Below, piece by piece: positions 57,060 to 64,000 of a stretch of DNA of 64,000 nucleotides (position 1 is its first letter; every line of letters starts with the position of its first letter). Made by a program: the position numbers and the translations under genes. The notes under the pieces were generated by a model that was not told the origin of the DNA, made no database searches, and saw only the letters and a program-made list of their open reading frames with translations. The stretch is from contig JAGYIG010000012.1 of NCBI GenBank assembly GCA_018402455.1, positions 1 to 64,000 on the forward strand, read 5' to 3'. The DNA comes from Opitutaceae bacterium (lineage in GTDB: Bacteria; Verrucomicrobiota; Verrucomicrobiia; Opitutales; Opitutaceae).

Positions 57060-58106
57060 ATGCCCGAGCTCAATGATCTCATCACCAAACTGCAGGCCCG
57101 ACAGGAACTCGACGGCCTAGACATCGCGAGGGCGGCGGAGGCCTTGGCGGCAGAGGCCGTCCCCGCCGAAGAGAAAATGGCCTTCCTAGTCGCGCTCGCG
57201 GCCAAGGGAGAGTCCGCCCGCGAGATCGCCGCCTTCGCCCGCGAGTTTCGCCAGCGAGCGATTGACCCCGAAGTCTCCGAATTTTCCGCCGAGGCCATTG
57301 ATATTGTCGGCACGGGAGGGGACCACTCGGGAGGTTTTAATATTTCCAGCATGGTAGTGCTCGTCCTGGCGAGCCTGGGGGTAAAGGTCATGAAGCATGG
57401 CAACCGGGGGATCACCTCCGCTTGTGGCAGTGCCGATCTGTTGGCGGGACTGGGCTATCAAATCGATGCGGATCCGGCCACGTTACGGCAGGGGCTCCGG
57501 GAGTTGGGGTATTGTTTCTTTTTCGCGCCGGCCTACCACCCGACGTTCAAACACATCGTGCCCGTGCGCAAAGCGCTGGCGGCCCAAGGTCAACGCACGG
57601 TTTTCAATATTCTGGGGCCGACGATCAATCCCGGGCAGCCCGCTCACGTGGTGCTGGGGGTCTTTGCCGAAGCCTGGGTGCCGCGGATGGCCGAGGTACT
57701 CGATCTATTGGGCACCAAGGCGGGCTTGGTGGCCCACGGGGTCATCGGCGAAGGGCAGGGCATTGACGAAATCACCACCGCCACCCTCAACCAAGTGAAG
57801 GGCGTGGGGCGGTTGCGGCACGTGGCAGGGCCGTGGTTGGCCTCCGATTTCGGCCTGACCCCCACGGGTTTTGATCATCTCAAAGGCGGCACCGTGGCCG
57901 AGAACCTCGCCATTGCCGAAGCCGTCCTGAACGGACGGGGCCCGTCCGGTTTGGTCGACACGATTCTGCTCAACGCGGCGATCGGCCTGTGGTCGGTCGG
58001 CCGGGTAGACGCGGTGGCCGCGGGCCTGCCGCTGGCGCGGGAAGCCCTGCTGGATGGTTCCGTTCGTAACAAGATTTCGGATACCAGAGCGTTTTTTGCC
58101 CGATGA
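57060..58106 (+). CDS. trpD: Anthranilate phosphoribosyltransferase
   Basis: 348 residues. The PRPP-binding motif IVGTGGDHSGGFNISSMVVL and VMKHGNRGITSACGSADLLA are diagnostic. A C-terminal GGTVAENLAIAEAVLNG completes the fold. It catalyses the second step of tryptophan synthesis. No other trp genes are adjacent; the stop overlaps the glmM start by four bases. Confidence 0.95.
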   Translation: MPELNDLITKLQARQELDGLDIARAAEALAAEAVPAEEKMAFLVALAAKGESAREIAAFAREFRQRAIDPEVSEFSAEAIDIVGTGGDHSGGFNISSMVVLVLASLGVKVMKHGNRGITSACGSADLLAGLGYQIDADPATLRQGLRELGYCFFFAPAYHPTFKHIVPVRKALAAQGQRTVFNILGPTINPGQPAHVVLGVFAEAWVPRMAEVLDLLGTKAGLVAHGVIGEGQGIDEITTATLNQVKGVGRLRHVAGPWLASDFGLTPTGFDHLKGGTVAENLAIAEAVLNGRGPSGLVDTILLNAAIGLWSVGRVDAVAAGLPLAREALLDGSVRNKISDTRAFFAR

Positions 58107-59422
58107 ACCGCCGGTATTTTGGCACCGACGGAGTGCGGGGTGAATTTGGCGGGGCCGTGATCAATCCCGCCTTTGCGGCGCGGTTGGCGGAAGCGGCCGC
58201 CCGCTGGCGGGGCCCCCCCGGCACGGTGGTCATCGGGCGGGACACCCGGGAATCCGGGGCGGTGTTGCTGGGGGCCTTGACGGGAGGTTTTCAGGCCGCG
58301 GGATGGCGGGTGGTGGACCTCGGGATCCTCCCCACGCCGGCGGTGGCCCGGGCCGTTCGCCAGCAGGGTCTGGATTTGGGGGTGGTGATTACGGCGAGTC
58401 ACAATCCCGCCCGCGACAACGGCATCAAGTTTTTTGGCCCCGGGGGGATCAAATTCAATGACGAGGAGGAGCGGGCCATTGAAGCCCGGCTGCCGGCCCA
58501 GCCCGCGTCCTTTCCCGCTCCCCCGGATGCGACGCAAGATGCCATCCCGGATTACCTCGATGCCCTGGCCGGAGTGCTCCCGGCGGCGGGCTTGACGGGT
58601 TGGAAAATCGTGGTCGATGCGGCCAACGGCGCCACGACCCAAACCACGCCGGTTTTGCTCGAACGCCTCGGCGCCGAAGTGGTGAGGATAGGCGCCTCGC
58701 CGAACGGCCACAATATCAATGCGGACGTGGGCAGTGAGCACCCGGCCCAACTGGCGGCCCGGGTGGTGGCCACGGGGGCGGTGGTGGGGATCACTCATGA
58801 TGGTGACGGCGACCGCTGCGTGCTGTGCGACGAGGAGGGAGGGATTCTCGACGGCGATGAAATCCTGACAATTCTCGCGCAGACGGCGATTCGGGATGGC
58901 ACCCTCCGGCAGGGGATCTTGGTGATCACGCAACAGAGCAACCTGGGCGTCGATGCGGTGGTCAAAGCGGCGGGAGGCCAGGTTCGCCGCACTGATATCG
59001 GCGATCGGTATGTGGCGGAAAAAATGCGGGAGGTGGCGGCGTCATTGGGCGGTGAATCAAGCGGCCACATTATTTGCGATGAGATCGCGCCGACCGGAGA
59101 TGGTCTGGGCGCGGCGCTGAAGGTGCTGCAAGTGATGTTGAACAGCGGGGCCCCTCTCAGTCAGTTGCGCCGGGTGCTGAAAAAATTCCCGCAGCAAACG
59201 GGTGCCTTGCCCGTGGCCCGCAAACCACCCCTGAACACGTGTCAGCAATTGGCGAGCGTGATGTCCGATTTGGAGCGTGAGTTGGGGGACTCGGGCCGGT
59301 TGCTGGTGCGTTATTCCGGCACGGAATCCAAGTTGCGACTGCTGGTGGAGGGCCCCACGGAAGCCGTGGTTGCGGCGGCCTATGAGCGTCTGAAAACCGC
59401 GGCGTTGGCCGATTTGACCTAA
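58103..59422 (+). CDS. glmM: Phosphoglucosamine mutase
   Basis: 439 residues. FGTDGVRGEFGG at the start and the phosphoserine loop VVITASHNPARDNGIKFF; metal site DGDGDRCVLCDEEGG; sugar loop GGESSGHII; phosphate-binding RYSGTESKLRLLVEG. It converts glucosamine-6-phosphate to glucosamine-1-phosphate for cell-wall and LPS precursors. It overlaps trpD by four bases. Confidence 0.96.
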   Translation: MNRRYFGTDGVRGEFGGAVINPAFAARLAEAAARWRGPPGTVVIGRDTRESGAVLLGALTGGFQAAGWRVVDLGILPTPAVARAVRQQGLDLGVVITASHNPARDNGIKFFGPGGIKFNDEEERAIEARLPAQPASFPAPPDATQDAIPDYLDALAGVLPAAGLTGWKIVVDAANGATTQTTPVLLERLGAEVVRIGASPNGHNINADVGSEHPAQLAARVVATGAVVGITHDGDGDRCVLCDEEGGILDGDEILTILAQTAIRDGTLRQGILVITQQSNLGVDAVVKAAGGQVRRTDIGDRYVAEKMREVAASLGGESSGHIICDEIAPTGDGLGAALKVLQVMLNSGAPLSQLRRVLKKFPQQTGALPVARKPPLNTCQQLASVMSDLERELGDSGRLLVRYSGTESKLRLLVEGPTEAVVAAAYERLKTAALADLT

Positions 59423-59435
59423 CGGGGACCGCCTT

Positions 59436-59933
59436 GTGGGAGACCCGAGGGTACAGGAAACCGCGGTCAGTGACCTCTCCCCGGATCTGCGGCGTCTGGC
59501 CGTTACGATCCGCGAAGCCGCGCAGCGTCAGGATCTGGCGGTGGTCAAGGAATTGAGCCGGCAAGTGTTGGCCCGCGAGCCCGGTTGCGTGGGCGTGCGC
59601 GAACTCTGGTATGAGACACTGCAGGCCGGGGTGGCTCCGGCCCCGTCGTCGGCTGCAGGGGTGGCTCACCAAGGTTGGAAAACCAGTCCTGCGGCGGCGC
59701 CGTCGCATCTGGCTGGCCCAAGCCGACGCGACTCTCCGCCGACTTTGGCCGGAAGCGACGCCGGGGCCGTTGATCGATGCCGCGCGGACGCCGGGTTGGC
59801 TCCAGACGGAATGCCCGCCTGGCAGACGCTGGCACGGGTGGATCCGCCGATGATGCCGCCCTCGGTTGGGCGAAAAAGGCAACGTCAGGCGAAAGTTGGA
59901 GGCGTCTCTGGCGGTGGGCCCAACGGTCCTTGA
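59436..59933 (+). pseudogene. Possible frameshifted hypothetical gene
   Basis: From a GTG at 59436 the frame reads like a helical protein for about 65 residues (DLRRLAVTIREAAQRQDLAV, KELSRQVLAREPGCVGVREL). It then turns Ala/Pro/Gly-rich. A plausible continuation is in the +1 frame to 59853 (GWLTKVGKPVLRRRRRIWLA, TPGPLIDAARTPGWLQTE). It lies opposite the unusually long C-terminus of the EamA gene, so one of the two readings is spurious. I do not recognise a family. Confidence 0.3.
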
Positions 59934-60918
59934 GCAGCATCCGGCGGATGTCGGGCCCTGACCGTGGTGCGGGGCTTCTGGTCGCGGTCACGATGAAGAC
60001 AGGCAGGCTCAGCCCGGGCGGAGACTCCGGCGGGGAGCGTCTGACGTCACTCAAGGGATCTGGCGTGGGCCGGGGGTTTCCGGAGCGTTGGGCGAGCGCC
60101 AAAGCCCCTCCCATAATCGCCAGACTCGCCAGCAAACTGCCCAGCGGCGCGGATTCACCGAACACCACCAAGCTCACCCCAACCGCCAATGGAATGAGGA
60201 GATTGTTGCTCACCGCGAGGGTGGGGGTGCTGACTTTGGTGGCGCCCAGATTCCAGCCGAAAAACCCCACCCCGGTGGCAACAATTCCCAAGTAGGCGAT
60301 CACTCCCCATTGGGTGAGGCTGGGCCGGAACGAAGCCGGTTCCCCCAAGGCGACGGCCAGTCCAGCCGCGGCCAACGTCGCGCCCAAATACAACCAGCCA
60401 AAGACGCTCGCATCCGAACCGTTCGGGTGGCGGTGCCGCAATTGCCGGTAGGCCAATTGGCCGGCGGCGAAACATAAGTTAGCCCCCTGCAGCAGCAGAA
60501 ACCCCCTGACGTCATCCCCGGTTATGCCCCCCTCCCACTTGAGCACGGCGGCACCGATGCCGGCCAGCGCGGCGGCCGTCAAAGCGAGCCCGTTGACCCG
60601 CCGTTGGCGCAGCCCATCCAACAGCACGATGTAGATCGGCGTGAAGATGGTGAACATCGCCACCTCGTGGGCCTGGAGGTGGTGAAAGGCGGCGATGTAG
60701 AGCACATACATCACCCCGAATTGAACGGCTCCGATCACGCCGTAGTGGAACGCGAGTTTCGGTTTCACCGACCGGAGCCGCAGCAACGGCAAAAACACCA
60801 GCGTGGCCAGCAGCAGGCGGCTGGTGGCCACCCCGTAGGCGTCGAGCCCCGCGAGTTGGTTCTTGATCAGGCCGAAGGAGAAGGCCCACAGCAGCGAGAC
60901 GGCGATGAGATAGCCCAT
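59545..60918 (-). CDS. EamA/DMT-family transporter with unusual C-terminal extension
   Basis: Residues 1-290 form a ten-helix EamA (drug/metabolite transporter) protein with two five-helix repeats: SLLWAFSFGLIKNQLAGLD, FHHLQAHEVAMFTIFTPIYI, GANLCFAAGQLAYRQLR, ATKVSTPTLAVSNNLLIPLA. It should end near GGALALAQRSG (about 60040). The frame continues for a further 160 Arg/Pro/Ser-rich residues that look non-coding, so the natural stop has probably been lost or shifted. Substrate unknown. It starts eight bases after the permease gene. Confidence 0.8.
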   Translation of the reverse strand: MGYLIAVSLLWAFSFGLIKNQLAGLDAYGVATSRLLLATLVFLPLLRLRSVKPKLAFHYGVIGAVQFGVMYVLYIAAFHHLQAHEVAMFTIFTPIYIVLLDGLRQRRVNGLALTAAALAGIGAAVLKWEGGITGDDVRGFLLLQGANLCFAAGQLAYRQLRHRHPNGSDASVFGWLYLGATLAAAGLAVALGEPASFRPSLTQWGVIAYLGIVATGVGFFGWNLGATKVSTPTLAVSNNLLIPLAVGVSLVVFGESAPLGSLLASLAIMGGALALAQRSGNPRPTPDPLSDVRRSPPESPPGLSLPVFIVTATRSPAPRSGPDIRRMLLKDRWAHRQRRLQLSPDVAFFAQPRAASSADPPVPASARRAFRLEPTRRPRGIDQRPRRRFRPKSAESRVGLGQPDATAPPQDWFSNLGEPPLQPTTGPEPPRPAVSHTRVRARPRNRARGPTLAGSIP

Positions 60919-60925
60919 CGGAGAG

Positions 60926-62620
60926 TTACACGCGGAAGATCGCCCCCAGCTTTTTTCCGAGGAGCAGGCTCATGCCGACGATCGTCACCCCGAGGAAGAC
61001 CATGGCCCAAACCCCCAGCGCGCTGGCGATGAACTTGCCGTCACCCAACAACTGGAACAGCTCCAGGATCGCCTTGGTGATCGGGTAAAAGGCCTGTTTT
61101 TGCGCGAGTATCAATGAATCGGATACCTCAAGCATGGCGAACGCGAAGGCCAGCAGACCGCCGGCGATCAAGTTGGCCATGATGAGGGGCAGGGTGATTT
61201 TGATGGTCGCTTTGAGGGGGGGCGTGCCGAGATTCTGCGCGGCTTCCTCGAGGGTGACACTGGTCTGCTGGAAGCCGGCGACCGCTGAGCGCACCACGAA
61301 CGGGAGCCGCCGCACGGAGTAGGCGATGATCAGCAGGAAGGTGGGGTTTTCGATCGGGTTGATGAAGTCAAAGAAGCGGCCCTCCTGGCTCATCGCCAGA
61401 TAACCGAACGCGAGCACCAGTCCCGGCACGGCCAAGGGCAACATGGCCAGAAAGTCCAAAATTTGCCGACCCTTGATCTTCGATCGCACCACGACGTAAG
61501 CGATGGCGATTCCGAGGATGACATCGATCACCGTGGAAATGCTGGCAAATTTGAGCGAATTGGCGATCGCCGGCACCGTCAGCGGGTGGCCGAGCGCGAT
61601 TTCATAATTGTCGAGAGTGAGGGCACTGGGCAGCACGGTGCGATACCAGTCCGTGGAAAAGGAAATCAGCACGACACCGAGATGCGGCATCACGGCGATC
61701 AGGGTCACGCCGGCAAAAACGGCGGTGCACAACCAGCCCCGCCAGCCCGGAAGCCGGCTGGGGCCGCCACTGTGCGTGGCCTTGGCCATCATCGCGTGGG
61801 CATTCCGGCCAAAAAGCCCCTTGCCCACCGCGTAGAGCGTCACCGTGCAAGCGAGCATCACCGCGACCAAGGTGTAGGGAAAAGGGTTTCCGCCGATTTC
61901 CTTCAGGCCGTAAAAAATCTGCACCGAAGTGACCCGCGGGTAGTCGAAGATCAACGGCACGCCGAGCTCCGTGAAGGCCCAGATGAACACAATGGTGCCG
62001 CCGGCAAACAGCCCGGGCCGGATCAGGGGCAGGGTGATTTTGAAGAATTTGCGAAAACCCCGGCACCCCAGGTTCTGCGCCGCCTCATCCATCGCCGGAT
62101 CCACGTTGGCGAGGGCGGCGACGGCATTGAGATACACGATCGGGTAGAGCGACAAGGCTTGCACGCAGGCGATGCCCCAAAAGCGATTGGCCGCGAACCA
62201 GTCAAACGCCCAGCCCGCGGGGGCGATTCCGATCCAGATCAGAAACGCATTCACCGCCCCGAATTGGCCAAAAATCTGTTTGATCCCGATCGCGCCCACA
62301 AACGGGGGCAGAATCATCGGGATGAGCACCAATGAGCCCAAGGCGATCTTGGCCGGAAAATCGAAGCGATCCGCCATGAAAGCCAACGGCACGGCAATGA
62401 GGAAGGCCAGCGTGGTGGTCGCACAGGCGAGGAGGAAGGAGTTGGCCAATCCCCGCACGTAAATCGGATCCTGCAACACCGCGAAGAGGTAGGCCAAAGT
62501 TACGTTGCCGTCAGCATCCGTGAATCCCCCCTTGAGAATCTGAAAAATAGGCCAGACGAAAAATGCCGCGAAAAACGTAATCGTGACGATGAAGACCAAT
62601 CGGGCGAATCCCTGTGACAT
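60926..62620 (-). CDS. Fused double ABC transporter permease (iron(III)/FbpB-like)
   Basis: 564 residues holding two permease units in one chain. Each has the EAA loop contacting the ATPase: MDEAAQNLGCRGFRKFFKIT, and LEEAAQNLGTPPLKATIKIT. There are about twelve membrane helices. This duplicated form is typical of ferric-ion (FbpB/SfuB) transporters. No ATPase or substrate-binding protein gene is adjacent in the window. Its start is 144 bases from the divergent DtxR-type regulator, with a palindrome in between, supporting metal control. Confidence 0.88.
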   Translation of the reverse strand: MSQGFARLVFIVTITFFAAFFVWPIFQILKGGFTDADGNVTLAYLFAVLQDPIYVRGLANSFLLACATTTLAFLIAVPLAFMADRFDFPAKIALGSLVLIPMILPPFVGAIGIKQIFGQFGAVNAFLIWIGIAPAGWAFDWFAANRFWGIACVQALSLYPIVYLNAVAALANVDPAMDEAAQNLGCRGFRKFFKITLPLIRPGLFAGGTIVFIWAFTELGVPLIFDYPRVTSVQIFYGLKEIGGNPFPYTLVAVMLACTVTLYAVGKGLFGRNAHAMMAKATHSGGPSRLPGWRGWLCTAVFAGVTLIAVMPHLGVVLISFSTDWYRTVLPSALTLDNYEIALGHPLTVPAIANSLKFASISTVIDVILGIAIAYVVVRSKIKGRQILDFLAMLPLAVPGLVLAFGYLAMSQEGRFFDFINPIENPTFLLIIAYSVRRLPFVVRSAVAGFQQTSVTLEEAAQNLGTPPLKATIKITLPLIMANLIAGGLLAFAFAMLEVSDSLILAQKQAFYPITKAILELFQLLGDGKFIASALGVWAMVFLGVTIVGMSLLLGKKLGAIFRV

Positions 62621-62690
62621 AAAAACGCAGTGTGTTGGGATCCGCTTTGACCGCTCAAGAGCTAAAACCTTGCCGCCTTGTCATATACCT

Positions 62691-62711
62691 TAGTAAAAGA
62701 AAGTTTGACTA
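62691..62711. promoter_or_regulatory. Candidate metal-regulator operator
   Basis: The 21-base element has arms TAGT-N-AAA and TTT-N-ACTA, with seven of ten arm positions symmetric around the centre at 62701. It lies in the divergent promoter region between the iron(III)-type permease gene (start 62620) and the DtxR-FeoA regulator gene (start 62765). This is where a DtxR-type repressor would act on both. Confidence 0.5.
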
Positions 62712-62764
62712 CCCTAATAATCTGACTCTCTTGACGAACTGAGGTTTTAACGAACCTGAAACTT

Positions 62765-63733
62765 ATGCCTGAATTAAATCCACCACGATTGGCTGATCTC
62801 GCTTCGGCGGAGCGCACGGTGATCGAGGACCTGTTGCGGGCGTTACTTGAATGCGAGAATCGGGAACTCGAGGCGACCGAAACCCAATTGGTGGGGTTGA
62901 GTGGCGTGAGCCGCGAGACGGCGACGACGAAGTTGGCGCGGGCGACGGAGCTGGGGCTGTTGATTGCCGAGCCGAGTGGCCGGTGGGGATTCACCGAGGG
63001 TGGTCGGGACGAGGCGATTCGGGTGATGCGGGCGCATCGCCTGACCGAAACTAAATTAGCCAGGGAAACCGGACTGGCGGCGGAGCGTTGGCACGAGGTC
63101 GCGCATACGGCGGAGCACCGCATGACGCAGAGCGAAGTGGACGCCCTAGCGGACCGTTTGGGAAATCCTCGATTTGATCCGCACGGCGATCCGATCCCGA
63201 CTCGCGAAGGGCGGTTCCCGGCGCCGCAGGACCGGCCGCTGTTGGATTGGTCACCGGGCCAACCGGGGGTGATCGCGCATGTCGAAGACGAACCAGCGGA
63301 GTTGTTTGCCCGGTTGGTGGCGATGGGCGTCACGGCGGGTTTGCGATTCGTGAGCATGCGGGAGGACCGGGGCGTGGGGCTTTTTATTGAAGGGCGTTCG
63401 CTGGTGATTCCGCCGGAGCTCTTGCCGCTGCTGAGGGTGCGGTCCCTCCACCCGGAGGAAAAGGGACCGGTGGCAGGGGCCATCCGATTGAGTGATCTCG
63501 AGACGGACGAACCCGGGGAAGTGGTGACCCTGCTGCCCAGTTGCACGGGATCGGAGCGCTCGCGTCTGTTGGATTTGGGCTTTGTTCCGGGCAGCAGGAT
63601 AGAGCGCGTCTTGGAAAGTCCGTTGCATGGCCCGGTGGCCTATCGGGTGCGGGGCACGATGATCGCCCTGCGTCGCCCGCAAGCCGACCATGTATTGGTT
63701 TCGCGACTGGATTCGACCCGAAAGCCGTTATGA
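62765..63733 (+). CDS. DtxR-family metal-dependent regulator with C-terminal FeoA domain
   Basis: 322 residues. A winged helix at about 15-75 ([20 protein letters not shown]) is followed by the metal-binding/dimerisation region [36 protein letters not shown] and [14 protein letters not shown], typical of DtxR/IdeR. At the position of the usual Cys ligand (EAC in DtxR) this protein has His (EVAH). Residues about 240-320 are an SH3-like FeoA domain ([20 protein letters not shown]). Its stop overlaps feoB by four bases. A single protein may thus be both iron repressor and FeoA partner. Confidence 0.92.
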   Translation: MPELNPPRLADLASAERTVIEDLLRALLECENRELEATETQLVGLSGVSRETATTKLARATELGLLIAEPSGRWGFTEGGRDEAIRVMRAHRLTETKLARETGLAAERWHEVAHTAEHRMTQSEVDALADRLGNPRFDPHGDPIPTREGRFPAPQDRPLLDWSPGQPGVIAHVEDEPAELFARLVAMGVTAGLRFVSMREDRGVGLFIEGRSLVIPPELLPLLRVRSLHPEEKGPVAGAIRLSDLETDEPGEVVTLLPSCTGSERSRLLDLGFVPGSRIERVLESPLHGPVAYRVRGTMIALRRPQADHVLVSRLDSTRKPL

Positions 63734-64000
63734 GCGATGCGTGTCCACCTTCGGCCTGTGACGGCTGCCGGGCGGCTCGAGGAGAACTCGAGCGCCTCGG
63801 GATCAGCGTGGCCCGCTGGGACTACGTCGTGGCCTTGGCGGGTAATCCCAACACCGGCAAAAGCACGTTGTTCAATCGCCTGACCGGCCTGCGCCAACAT
63901 ACGGGCAACTGGCCCGGCAAGACCATCGCACGGGCGGAAGGCGGCTTCGGCTACGGCGGATCCCGCTACAAACTCGTCGATCTCCCCGGCACCTACTCGC
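63730..64000 (+). CDS. feoB: Ferrous iron transporter FeoB (5' part)
   Basis: The first 90 codons. A short Cys-containing leader ([17 protein letters not shown]) precedes the G domain: G1 [18 protein letters not shown] at about 36, the switch I region [15 protein letters not shown], and the G3 motif VDLPGTYS at the window edge. FeoB is the GTP-dependent Fe(II) permease of the inner membrane. The start overlaps the stop of the DtxR-FeoA gene. The membrane part lies beyond the window. Confidence 0.95.
   Translation, partial: MSDACPPSACDGCRAARGELERLGISVARWDYVVALAGNPNTGKSTLFNRLTGLRQHTGNWPGKTIARAEGGFGYGGSRYKLVDLPGTYS

Overview
The window looks like chromosomal DNA from a verrucomicrobial bacterium of the Opitutales/Opitutaceae type. 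This is inferred from high G+C, a dense set of secreted Cys-type sulfatases with a TonB-dependent receptor, GntR-type regulators carrying a LacI-like sensor domain, and Gram-negative envelope genes (lptD, lptE, bamD). No rRNA is present, so the assignment is inference. There is one tRNA (Ser-GCT).

Region 1 (1-21.8 kb) is an accessory locus for a sulfated, sialic-acid-containing glycan. It holds a TonB-dependent receptor (3' end beyond position 1), a secreted tandem fumarylacetoacetase-fold protein, six secreted sulfatases all with the Cys-x-Pro-x-Arg formylglycine motif, two paralogous GntR/LacI-hybrid regulators, an exo-sialidase, an N-acetylneuraminate lyase, and a NanM-type kelch epimerase fused to a sodium:solute symporter. 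A palindrome of the form TTGGTT-N9-AACCAA occurs at four places beside transcription units of this locus and nowhere else that I noticed, so a shared regulon is likely. The logic would be: remove sulfate outside the cytoplasm, release sialic acid, mutarotate and import it, then cleave it to ManNAc and pyruvate. NanK and NanE functions and the formylglycine-generating enzyme are not in the window.

Region 2 (22-35 kb) is core: comM, an HD-domain phosphodiesterase-like gene, coaE, rho, type IV pilus motor genes (two PilB/GspE ATPases, PilT, PilC), a YhaM-like exonuclease and a PPP-family phosphatase. The pilC and yhaM-like frames are broken by small indels, suggesting base errors or recent decay. 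A tRNA-Ser(GCT) gene at 35.8 kb is followed by tandem repeats that carry copies of its own 3' end.

Region 3 (36-48 kb) holds acyP with an ABC exporter, menA, and a leftward run lptD / RsmB-like / scpA / two small genes / trxA, then glgB. Region 4 (48-56 kb) is leftward: a three-gene type III polyketide synthase operon (methyltransferase, FAD oxidoreductase, PKS), then rpe, lptE, bamD, fabH, plsX and rpmF. Region 5 (56-64 kb) has uppP, trpD-glmM, an EamA transporter, a fused double ABC permease of the iron(III) type, and an iron operon in which a DtxR-like repressor carries a C-terminal FeoA domain and overlaps feoB, which runs off the end.
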